From NORP240 sp942492445 (GTDB lineage: Bacteria; Pseudomonadota; Gammaproteobacteria; Pseudomonadales; Pseudohongiellaceae), in assembly GCA_942492445.1 (NCBI GenBank), contig CALOEW010000012.1, positions 1 to 46,185 on the forward strand: 46,185 bases of DNA, given 5' to 3'. This document shows, piece after piece, positions 35,677 to 43,455 of the stretch (its first letter is position 1; each line of letters starts with the position of its first letter). Made by a program: the position numbers and the translations under genes. Under the pieces are notes generated by a model. The model saw only the letters and a list, made by a program, of their open reading frames with translations. It was not told the origin of the DNA and searched no databases.

Positions 35677-36297
35677 ATGCCAAGGACGTCTGCCTACAGC
35701 AAGACCTGCCACAAGGCCCTAAATACCATCCGAAAGATGGGGGGAACTGTCCGAACGATGGATGCAATCCGGGCGGGAATTCATCCTCGGACGCTGTATC
35801 AGCTTAGAGATACAGGCGAACTTGAGATGCTGTCTCGTGGCGTTTACCACCTTGCAGCTCAGGACCAAATTTCCGATCCCGATCTAGTAATAGTCGCTAA
35901 GCGAATTCCGCAAGCCATCATCTGCCTAGTGTCCGCACTGGCTTATCACGAAATCACTACCCAAATTCCGCATTCCATTTCTATCGCTCTGCCTAAAGGC
36001 GCGGAAACTCCTCGCGTGGATTATCCGCCAATCAGCGTGCACAGATTTTCTGAAGCTGCACTGAAAGAAGGTGTTGAGAAGCACCAGGTTGATGGCGTTT
36101 CAATCAATATCTACTGCCCGGAAAAGACGCTGGCCGACTGCTTTAAATTTAGAAACAAGCTCGGAATGGACATTGTACTGGAAGCACTAAAACTCTACAA
36201 AGCGCGCAAAAACTTTAATCTCAACAAACTTATAAAGTATGCAAAAGTCTGCCGGGTGGAGAAAATCATGCGCCCCTACCTGGAAGCGACACTATGA
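35677..36297 (+). CDS. AbiEi-like type IV antitoxin
   Basis: This 206-residue protein has the AbiEi layout. The N-terminal winged helix (residues about 8-58) contains GGTVRTMDAIRAGIHPRTL, followed by RDTGELEMLSRGVYHL. The antitoxin domain follows, with ICLVSALAYHEITTQIP, ISIALPKGAETPR and a C-terminal IYCPEKTLADCFKFRNKLG. AbiEi proteins neutralise an AbiEii nucleotidyltransferase without direct binding (type IV) and autorepress the operon through the winged helix. The stop overlaps the next start in ATGA (36294-36297). The gene is AT-richer than the core chromosome and is first in a three-gene operon with the primase-helicase. Confidence 0.85.
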   Translation: MPRTSAYSKTCHKALNTIRKMGGTVRTMDAIRAGIHPRTLYQLRDTGELEMLSRGVYHLAAQDQISDPDLVIVAKRIPQAIICLVSALAYHEITTQIPHSISIALPKGAETPRVDYPPISVHRFSEAALKEGVEKHQVDGVSINIYCPEKTLADCFKFRNKLGMDIVLEALKLYKARKNFNLNKLIKYAKVCRVEKIMRPYLEATL

Positions 36298-37196
36298 GCG
36301 CTCCAAAAAATATCGCAGCCTCGGTACGCCAAAAATTGCTAAATCGGGCAAGAAAGGATAAGAAGCCTTTCAATGAATTACTTCAATACTATGCCATGGA
36401 GCGCTTTCTGTATCGTCTATCCCAGTCAGCATACTCAACGCACTTTATCCTCAAGGGTGCTCTGATGCTGAGAGTATGGCAAAGCTCTGAATTAAGGCCA
36501 TCGATGGATATCGATATGCTGGGAAGAACCAGCAATGATGAAACAAATATCGTCTCACAGATTAGAGAAATACTTGATGTCGAAGTTGATCCTGACGGTT
36601 TGAATTTCGACATCAGCTCGATTCAATCTGAACGCATCACAGAAGATGCCAATTATCAGGGAATCCGAGTTCGATTACGTGGCACCCTCGATTCTGCCAG
36701 AATCAATATGCAGATTGATATTGGGTTTGGCGATATTGTTCATCCCAATCCCGAAGAGTCTGAACTGCCGACAATGCTCGACTTCACTGCACCGAGACTG
36801 CTCTGCTACAGCCGAGAGAGTGCCATTGCCGAGAAATTCGAAGCAATGATCAAGCTGGGGATTCTGAACAGTCGAATGAAGGACTTTTATGACATTTGGC
36901 TGCTATCCAGACAGTTTGACTTCAAAGGCAATCAATTGGTGCGAGCTATTCAACTCACTTTCGAGCAGCGCGGTACATCTCTGTCGGATGAAGTGGTCGC
37001 TTTCCAGGCACCTTTTATGGCAGAAAAGCAAGTTCAGTGGACAGCCTTTTGCCGTCGACTTGATCAGGAGCATTTACCCAAAGCCTTCGCTGACATCGTC
37101 ACTCAAGTGGCATCCTTTCTTGCCCCCGTCATAGAGTCGGCACACTCTAGTCAGCCGTTTGATAAAGACTGGATCGCGGCCAGTGGCTGGCGCTGA
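36294..37196 (+). CDS. AbiEii/AbiGii-like nucleotidyltransferase toxin
   Basis: This 300-residue protein has the minimal nucleotidyltransferase core of AbiEii toxins. FILKGALMLRVW (about residues 51-62) is followed by RPSMDIDMLG, where D72 and D74 are the probable metal-binding acids. A later acidic strand INMQIDIGFGD could supply a third acid, and REDAIAEKF-type sequence (here RESAIAEKFEAMIKL) plus RMKDFYDIWLL forms the conserved C-terminal signature. AbiEii relatives such as MenT add nucleotides to tRNA and stop growth. The gene overlaps the antitoxin gene by four bases, and the helicase gene starts six bases after it. Confidence 0.85.
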   Translation: MSAPKNIAASVRQKLLNRARKDKKPFNELLQYYAMERFLYRLSQSAYSTHFILKGALMLRVWQSSELRPSMDIDMLGRTSNDETNIVSQIREILDVEVDPDGLNFDISSIQSERITEDANYQGIRVRLRGTLDSARINMQIDIGFGDIVHPNPEESELPTMLDFTAPRLLCYSRESAIAEKFEAMIKLGILNSRMKDFYDIWLLSRQFDFKGNQLVRAIQLTFEQRGTSLSDEVVAFQAPFMAEKQVQWTAFCRRLDQEHLPKAFADIVTQVASFLAPVIESAHSSQPFDKDWIAASGWR

Positions 37197-37202
37197 CAAA
37201 CC

Positions 37203-39623
37203 ATGAGCAGACTCCGGCAATCAAGTCTCGAAATGGGGAACACCCAAAGTGATACCAGTGAAGAGCTTCAATCAATAAACCGGAGAATTGCCACGCTGGA
37301 GCAAGAACTTGAAACCTTGAAAGCTCAGCGTGATTCTCTGGCAAAGCTTACCGAGGAAGAAATAAACGCGCCCAATTCCATAACGCAAAAACAGGCGTCA
37401 CTATCTGTCGATCAAAAGATCACACTCTTCAAGCGACTTTTTAAAGGCCGAACCGATGCATTTGCCACTCGTTGGCAAAATTCGAAAGGTCGCGGTGGTT
37501 ATTCAGTTGCATGTCATAACGAATGGATACCCAGCATCTGCAAAAAGCCAGACATCAAGTGTAATGAATGCCCTAACCGACAATACAAGGCACTGGACGA
37601 CCAGGCGATTTATGACCATTTGGCAGGTAAGCATGTTATCGGGCTCTATCCCCTCCTGCCAGATAATACCTGCCACCTTCTAGCCGCCGATTTCGACAAA
37701 GTTGGCTGGCAAGACGCTGTAAAGGCTATGTCGGAAGCTTGCAGGCGATACAACATCCCGCACTTGATAGAGATTTCAAGATCAGGAAATGGCGCGCACC
37801 TTTGGGTTTTCTTTTCTCAATCGGTATCCGCCCGCGAAGCCAGATTGTTGGGATTTGGCCTGCTCGACAAGGCGATGGAAATTTATTCCAACCTGTCATT
37901 CGAATCCTATGATCGCCTATTTCCCAACCAGGATGTCATGCCAGAAGGCGGCTTCGGCAACCTCGTCGCGCTACCGCTGCAAAAGCAGGTCAGACAGCAC
38001 GGTAATAGTCAATTTGTCGATCAAGCATTGCAGCCCTTTGCCGACCAATGGACGCAATTGAAGCAAATAGAAACAGTCTCCCCAAAACAGCTGACTGAAC
38101 TGTTAGTAAAGCTGGCACCTGATGAATCGAGGCTTTTAGGGCAAGAAATTATCGACTCTCGACCTCCATGGGAACAGAGCGCCAAAATTAAACCTGAGAA
38201 AATCGACAAGTGCCCCAAACAGGTGACCGTCACGCTGGCGAACCATGTCTACTTCAAGCTTGATGAAATACCGGCTCCGCTTACAGCCAGACTCAGACGA
38301 TTGGCCAGCTTTTCCAATCCGGTATTTTTTAAGACTCAGGCACTGCGGTTTTCAACCCATAAGATTCCCAGAATCATTAGCTGCGCACGCATTGAACAGG
38401 GCTATCTGTCTATACCACGCGGTTGCTTGGATGATGCCCTTGAGCTACTGGATGAGAACAGTATTACGGCGACCATTGACGACAAACGCGAACTAGGAGA
38501 GCGGCTGAAACCACTCAAGTTCCTTGGTAAGCTCAGAAAAAACCAATCCGCAGCGGTGCGCGCCATAACCAAATACGACACCGGAGTTCTGCATGCACCT
38601 ACGGCCTTCGGAAAAACGGTGACTGCGATCGGAATAATAGCCAAGCGCAAGACCAATACCCTGATCCTCACTCATAGTCGCCAGTTGCTGGACCAGTGGA
38701 AGGAGCGCCTGCATTCTTTTCTGACAGATGTTGATATCGGTATAGTTGGCGGAGGTAAGAAAAAACCATCCGGACAAATAGATATCGCCACCTATCAGAG
38801 CCTTATCAACAAGAGAGACAACACTGTAGACCCGCTAGTGCAGGACTATGGCCAGATAATCGTGGATGAATGTCACCATATTTCCGCCCCGCGCTTCGAA
38901 ATGGTACTGAATCAAGTTCGCGCGAAATATATTCTTGGCTTAACTGCGACTCCGGATAGACAGGATGGGCACCAGAAAATTATATTCATGATTGCCGGGC
39001 CGGTGCGTCACAAGGTGAAGCCAGAACATTCGGAACACTTTGAACAACGCGTCGTTGTCACTCAACTAACTAACCGACTGCCCATTGAACTGACAAACTC
39101 AGGGGAAAGGCCACGCATCAATAACGTCTATCGCTGGTTGACGGAAGATGACAAACGCACCAAGCAAATCGTCGACGATGTCATCGAGAAGATAGCAGAC
39201 GAGAAACACCCTCTGGTGCTCACGGAACGACGCGAGCATGCTGAAATCATCAATGGACTTCTTATTGAACGTGGAATTGACTCTGTAATCCTCAAGGGGG
39301 CAATGCGGGCTAAAGAACGCAAAGCGGCTACTGAGCAACTTCCCGAAGCACAGGTAGTCGTCGCCACCGGTAAATATGTTGGTGAGGGCTTCGACCTACC
39401 AAGACTCGATACCTTATTCCTGGCCATGCCCATAGCTTGGAAAGGATCACTGGCCCAGTACGCGGGAAGAATCCATCGCGAGGTGGAGGGAAAGGAGCAA
39501 GTCACAATAATAGACTATGTTGATGTATCCCTTCCCATGCTGCAACGCATGTTCAATAAACGTGAAAAAGGATATAAAGCGATGGGCTATCAGATACACT
39601 TTCCCGACGACTTATCCATATAA
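37203..39623 (+). CDS. TOTE-type AEP primase / DECH-box helicase fusion
   Basis: This 806-residue protein has an N-terminal coiled coil (about residues 20-55) and then an archaeo-eukaryotic primase domain of the TOTE conflict-system type (about 75-290). The primase part has a Cys cluster (CKKPDIKCNECPNR), metal acids D163 and D165 in AADFD, and H199 in SGNGAHLWVFF. The C-terminal half is a superfamily 2 helicase: Walker A APTAFGKT (465-472), DECH (555-558), GLTATP, and QYAGRIHR (752-759). It may synthesise or extend nucleic acid and unwind it during defence. It lies six bases after the toxin gene, with no independent ribosome site, so it is probably coupled. No nuclease domain is present. The start could also be ATG 37233. 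Confidence 0.85.
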   Translation: MSRLRQSSLEMGNTQSDTSEELQSINRRIATLEQELETLKAQRDSLAKLTEEEINAPNSITQKQASLSVDQKITLFKRLFKGRTDAFATRWQNSKGRGGYSVACHNEWIPSICKKPDIKCNECPNRQYKALDDQAIYDHLAGKHVIGLYPLLPDNTCHLLAADFDKVGWQDAVKAMSEACRRYNIPHLIEISRSGNGAHLWVFFSQSVSAREARLLGFGLLDKAMEIYSNLSFESYDRLFPNQDVMPEGGFGNLVALPLQKQVRQHGNSQFVDQALQPFADQWTQLKQIETVSPKQLTELLVKLAPDESRLLGQEIIDSRPPWEQSAKIKPEKIDKCPKQVTVTLANHVYFKLDEIPAPLTARLRRLASFSNPVFFKTQALRFSTHKIPRIISCARIEQGYLSIPRGCLDDALELLDENSITATIDDKRELGERLKPLKFLGKLRKNQSAAVRAITKYDTGVLHAPTAFGKTVTAIGIIAKRKTNTLILTHSRQLLDQWKERLHSFLTDVDIGIVGGGKKKPSGQIDIATYQSLINKRDNTVDPLVQDYGQIIVDECHHISAPRFEMVLNQVRAKYILGLTATPDRQDGHQKIIFMIAGPVRHKVKPEHSEHFEQRVVVTQLTNRLPIELTNSGERPRINNVYRWLTEDDKRTKQIVDDVIEKIADEKHPLVLTERREHAEIINGLLIERGIDSVILKGAMRAKERKAATEQLPEAQVVVATGKYVGEGFDLPRLDTLFLAMPIAWKGSLAQYAGRIHREVEGKEQVTIIDYVDVSLPMLQRMFNKREKGYKAMGYQIHFPDDLSI

Positions 39624-39730
39624 GGTCGAGCATCACGCAGTAACGGTCTTGGCGCAGTCCGATTCATTTGGAATCAACTCTCACCCATTTTTACCCGCAA
39701 ATGTTGCTAAAAACCACGAGATTTGAGGGC

Positions 39731-39744
39731 AAAATGGCCATTTT
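39731..39744. repeat. 14-bp perfect palindrome at the right edge of the island
   Basis: AAAATGGCCATTTT is a perfect palindrome that overlaps the start of the right direct repeat. It may be part of an insertion-site or terminator structure. Confidence 0.4.
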
Positions 39745-39794
39745 TTGGAGGGTTGAACGTAACACTGAACTGAGATTTTAGTTCATTGATATAT
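39737..39794 (+). repeat. Right direct repeat flanking the AbiE/primase-helicase island
   Basis: This sequence aligns with 35322-35379 over about 58 bases in the same orientation. It begins 113 bases after the helicase stop, so the pair brackets the three-gene operon closely. Confidence 0.6.
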
Positions 39795-39940
39795 CATTGC
39801 TGTCCCACAATACCATGGCCGGAAGGCTTTCAGTGGCCTGAATCCGGGTGCTTCCAGTAGTCGTGATCCCAGTCAGACATGGCTGTGTGTTTGTTACACG
39901 ACCAACAATCAATTGGCGTGCGATAAATTTTCCGGGATCG

Positions 39941-40084
39941 CACCGCTCCAGGGGAGTCTGATCCTCCGCAACTTGCACCCCTCCGGGGTTCCCTCTCTCG
40001 GTCGCAAGCCCTGGAAGACGGTCTTGCTCGGTCGGTCGGTGCTGCGTTTTTATTGCTCCGTCCTCAGACTCCCCTGGAACGGTG
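39941..40084 (-). repeat. 144-bp inverted-repeat element, family A/B
   Basis: The 21-bp ends (39941-39961 and 40064-40084) are inverted repeats with one mismatch. The interior, read on the minus strand, shares GCAATAAAA, GACCGTCTTCCAGGGC and ACCCCGGAGGGG with the element at 40222-40368 in the opposite orientation. Confidence 0.65.
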
Positions 40085-40221
40085 CTCAGAGCTCGAATTC
40101 AAGGCTTGTGGAAACCAGAAGCGCAATTCGTTGGAAAAGCCGATATTCGTCGTTGGTTCCGCTGCTGGGAGTTAATCGGAGCATTCGAAGCCACTGCACG
40201 AGGAATTCTGCACTTAGCCAA

Positions 40222-40368
40222 GGCGTGGCCGGCAGGGGTTCCTGGCGCTGCAATAAAATGACCAGCGCCGAGGGAGGAAAAATGACCGTTTTCCAGGGCA
40301 TTTTTCTGAGTGAGGGCACCCCGGAGGGGCGCGGTCCGCAGCCACAGGAACCCCCTGCCGGCCACGCC
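40222..40368 (+). repeat. 147-bp inverted-repeat element, family A/B
   Basis: The ends form an inverted repeat of about 24 bp (GGCGTGGCCGGCAGGGG at the left). The interior carries GCAATAAAA, GACCGTTTTCCAGGGC and ACCCCGGAGGGG, matching the element at 39941-40084 in inverse orientation. There is no coding capacity. Confidence 0.65.
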
Positions 40369-40804
40369 GCTCGAAGCCACGAATAACTGACTCCCCTCAA
40401 AAACCTGGAAACAAAACTGCACACTATCTGATAGTCAAATCCAGTACTTGCTACTTTTTAAAAATATGGGACAGCATGTCCGAGCCTATCAAAAACATGT
40501 AGCGCTATCCTGATGAAATGTTGCGCGAAAGTAGTGATGCTGGAAAGCGGGTACAGCATTTGCATATCGAGACACCCGCACTTTGTCGGATATTGGAGTC
40601 TAATGGCTTTCTCACTTATTTCTACTTCGCTAAAGACTGCTCACGGCCAGAACCAGACCTTTGCTTAAGAGTTCAAGTAAGAAACGCGGCGCTGTATTGT
40701 GACACGTCAGTCACTTTTTTTGCTTTATCTTGTGTCTTCAGTTATGGATTTCATAAAAGACTCAAATGATGACGAAAAATTTCCCGCTAATTCTTGATAC
40801 CTAG

Positions 40805-41067
40805 GGAACCTCTGATTAAGTCCCACAATGCTCTGCGGGAGTCTGTCGGGTGTTGCTGTAAGGCGCCGTGCGCCGGGAATGGTCACTCCCTTGCCAAGCA
40901 CGGCAACGAAGCAGCGACGCCCGACAGGCCCCGCCCGAAGGGGCCTTCAGGCAACCCCGCTGGCTTCGTTGCACTGCCTTGACAGGCCGACGCATGCCGG
41001 CGGCAATGCGCCTCGCCAGCAGACTTGCCTGAAGGCCAGAGCGTTGTGGGACTTAATCAGAGGTTCC
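40805..41067. mobile_element. 263-bp MITE-like element with 31-bp terminal inverted repeats
   Basis: The terminal repeats (40805-40835 and 41037-41067) match at 30 of 31 positions and begin GGAACCTCTGATTAAGTC. The interior is GC-rich and non-coding, with smaller inverted repeats. TAG is present just outside both ends and could be part of a target duplication. Partial relatives occur at 17770-17821, 23040-23093 and 26920-26987. It is probably mobilised in trans by a transposase elsewhere. Confidence 0.8.
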
Positions 41068-41188
41068 TTAGAGACTTATTTCAGCTTCCCCCGCCGGGGA
41101 TAGGTCAACCTGGTAAATAGCGATATCCCTCTGCATAGAGTACTATCTCCAACTGCAACTTACCGAACCCCTTGTAGGAGAAACCAGG

Positions 41189-42329
41189 ATGAAGAGCTCT
41201 AAAAGCATTGGTTTAGTGCTTGGCTCTCTTTTGTTCAGTGGTCTGGTCAACGCACAAAGCGCCGTCGTATTGTACAACGAACGTGTTGTTGAACTTGATC
41301 AAACCTTAGCTGATGCAACAGAGTTATGGATCACGCCAGAAGACTTGACCAGAATAAACGATTTCGTATTGAAGCCGCAGGGAGCGTGCCTGGAAGAATT
41401 ATGCATACCGATTCTTCAAGACAGAGACAGCGATATGTTTGTAACTCGCTCGAACCAGGGCTGGCTTAACTTCAGCGGTCTCGCTGAGAAGTTACGTCAG
41501 GCATCCGTGACAGACTATGACGATGGAATTTGGAGCTTCGGCACTATGCCGATGGAGCGACAGTCCTTTTTTCGAGCCGGCGAAGCGCCGGATTTCGAAC
41601 TGCCTGATCGTGATGGCAATATTGTAAGACTTTCAGATTTCAGAGGTAAAAGTATTACTTCTTACCTGAGCCTCTTGGTGAGGATGTCGTTTTGACGTGC
41701 CCGTGTGGCAGTCCATATACGAAGAACTCAAGTCAGACACATTCGAAATAATTTCCGTTGCCCAGGATACTGGCGGCGAAGAAGCGGCTGGCGCTATTTT
41801 TGATGACGCCAATGTCAGTTACGTATCGATAATCGATGTCAATCACCACATCAGCTCTCTCTATAACTTGCTGAATGTACCCTCGGGCGTTTGGATAGAC
41901 GAAGAAGGTAAGATTGCACGAATAAACGAAGGTACCTACGCTACGACACATTTTGACGGAGCATGGGGAACCGACGACTATGTACCCATCGTGCGAGACT
42001 GGGTCGCAAATGGCGCAGACAGTCAATATGTCTGGGACAGGGAGAAAGTGCGCGAGAATATATTCCAGCGCTCACCTGAGGCCGAGATGGCACAACCTGC
42101 ATTTCGATTGGGCACTTACTACTTCACCAATGATAACGACGAGAAGGCTGAACAATACTGGACCATGGCGCAGGAACTGGATCCAGATAGCTGGAACTAT
42201 CTGCGTCAGGATTTACAGTATGAAGAAGGTGGATCGGCTGGACCGGAGTGGAACGAAAGACGCCAGCGAATAGAAAGCGCCGGCGGCACTTACTATGCCC
42301 CATTGGAAATCGAGCAAGATAACCCATAA
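41189..42329 (+). CDS. Secreted ResA/TlpA-like redoxin with UGA (selenocysteine) active site; frameshifted
   Basis: A signal peptide (ending GLVNA before Q) follows ATG 41189, which has AGGAG upstream. A redoxin domain begins APDFELPDRDGNIVRLSDFR. In the frame of the downstream half, the active site reads VLLLT, TGA (41667), ASW, TGA (41679), then GCRFDVPVWQ. Thioredoxin-like relatives have W-A-S-W-C/U-G-C-R here, and a selenoprotein family with motif WAxRUGCR is known. The second UGA is therefore a likely Sec codon, while the first replaces a conserved Trp. In addition, AAAA at 41648-41651 puts the two halves out of frame by one base. The thioredoxin part continues with EIISVAQDTGG and SGVWIDEEGKI, and the C-terminus is helical. 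It may be a real selenoprotein with sequence errors or a decaying gene. Confidence 0.65.
41682..41714 (+). promoter_or_regulatory. Candidate bacterial SECIS hairpin
   Basis: TGCC (41698-41701) pairs with GGCA (41707-41710) around the loop CGTGT, with weaker outer pairing GGA/TCC. The loop begins 20 bases after UGA 41679 and has a G in its second position, as bacterial SECIS elements require. The stem is short, so this is only suggestive. Confidence 0.35.
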
Positions 42330-42356
42330 GCGCGCTTCAAATGCAGCACTATATCA

Positions 42357-42393
42357 AGCCAGCATAAAGGATAACTTTGTGCTGGCTTTTTTA
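42357..42393 (+). terminator. Rho-independent terminator after the redoxin gene
   Basis: AGCCAGCA (42357-42364) pairs with TGCTGGCT (42380-42387), with AAAG/CTTT extending the stem inward, and TTTTT follows. It lies 28 bases after the stop at 42329. Confidence 0.85.
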
Positions 42394-42638
42394 GTTTGGT
42401 TTTAGCGGCTTGGTTATTGACCGACAATTGTATATCTGGAAATTGGGTGCGCCAAAATTGAATATCCCGGCTTACCAGTAGTGCTTTTGAAGCTGATTTG
42501 CGCGAAGATGGGCAGAGCTGACTTAAATTTGAGATCAACGTTAAAGCAACTACCTGGTCACTTTCTGGCGCAAATAAACACACCAACTGAAGCGATTACG
42601 CAGATATATCAAAGTGTGCCAGCCGCTCGGTCTCGAGT
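42394..42638. other. Short intergenic region
   Basis: Nothing recognised between the terminator and the end of the convergent gene at 42639. Confidence 0.4.
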
Positions 42639-43016
42639 TTACTTGATATTGATGAAATCCAACTCGCCATCTTCGATAACGAAGCCGTCGTGATCGACTA
42701 CGACGCCCGTTCCATTTAGATCGAACAAGTCAAATTCGACGGCGACCGATTGATAATCAAGTGTCAAATTGCAGAACACGGTATCGACTGTAGTTACGAA
42801 GCAGGTTCCCGACGTCGCCACCGAGGTGCCATCGAGGAACACAAATATTCCATTGCCCGCAACAAATCGAGGGCCTAGACGCACATCAAGCAACAGACTC
42901 TCCACCTCGGAATCTTCAAAGAACAGACCGAAGACTTCCCAGGTCGATGCGTACTCTTCCTGCGCGCTAGCAAAGGATCCAAACGTCAAGACAACTGCAC
43001 AAAGGATTTTTTTCAT
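42639..43016 (-). CDS. Small secreted protein of unknown function
   Basis: This 125-residue protein starts MKKILCAVVLTFGSFASA with cleavage before QEEY. The mature part is acidic and strand-rich, with a Cys pair in GTCFVTTVDTVFCNLTL and an acidic tail (VDHDGFVIEDGELDF). GGAG precedes ATG 43016. I do not recognise the family. It could be a small periplasmic binding or structural protein. Confidence 0.65.
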   Translation of the reverse strand: MKKILCAVVLTFGSFASAQEEYASTWEVFGLFFEDSEVESLLLDVRLGPRFVAGNGIFVFLDGTSVATSGTCFVTTVDTVFCNLTLDYQSVAVEFDLFDLNGTGVVVDHDGFVIEDGELDFINIK

Positions 43017-43455
43017 AACGAAACTCCATCTTCTAGCTGAACATATAAGGACATACTAAAACAGGCCATACACTAGGCTTAGTCTTACCGGGATTTTCAG
43101 TGGAACAAGCGCCTCCTCCTATTGCTAAATAACAATTTGGAGTATATCGGCTTAACACGAGCTTAAATTGGAGGGCTTTGAGATAGATTCGCAATGAAGA
43201 TTCGAATGAACCGCTCAGCACTTATAGGCAAAACAAGAGAGAAGTCAGCGAAGGCGACATTATCGTTGTTCCTGCCTGTGTGTTTCATGACAGGCACTCG
43301 GTCGATGAGCGGATAGAGATTGTGAGTATCCGGCCTGATCCCTAGAACGACTAATGCCAATAATATACTTGACCGGTTAAGCCCGTGTTCAGGTTGACGC
43401 AGGCACAATCGAAGTTGATATCTCCTAGTGGGTGCGCAGATTCGAGGTGACAAGT
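43017..43455. other. Intergenic region with a possible cupin fragment
   Basis: No intact gene was found in about 440 bases. The plus strand at 43187-43345 has a start-less open frame, described separately. GAGGTGA before ATG 43456 serves the DUF3300 gene. Confidence 0.4.
43187..43345 (+). pseudogene. Possible cupin-domain C-terminal fragment
   Basis: An open frame without start codon reads REVSEGDIIVVPACVFHDRH and continues SVDERIEIVSIRPDP to a TAG at 43343-43345. The pattern GDxxxVPAxxxH followed by a hydrophobic strand is that of the second cupin motif. It is probably the tail of a lost cupin gene. Confidence 0.3.

Larger units (their letters stand above)
39624..41188. other. Gene-free stretch filled with short repeat elements
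   Basis: About 1.5 kb show no supported gene. They contain the right direct repeat, two related inverted-repeat elements at 39941-40084 and 40222-40368, and a third family at 40805-41067. Between 40390 and 40800 I recognise nothing. Confidence 0.5.

Noticed and set aside
40518..40769. Plus-strand 83-codon frame between repeat elements
   Set aside because: No domain, signal peptide or ribosome site was seen, and the sequence is atypical for protein.
39941..41067. CRISPR array or integron attC array
   Set aside because: The repeats are long, few, inverted and unevenly spaced, with no spacers of constant length and no cas or integrase gene nearby.
41667..41681. Idea that this organism reads UGA as tryptophan
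   Set aside because: Many intact genes in the window end in TGA at natural C-termini, so a global reassignment is excluded.
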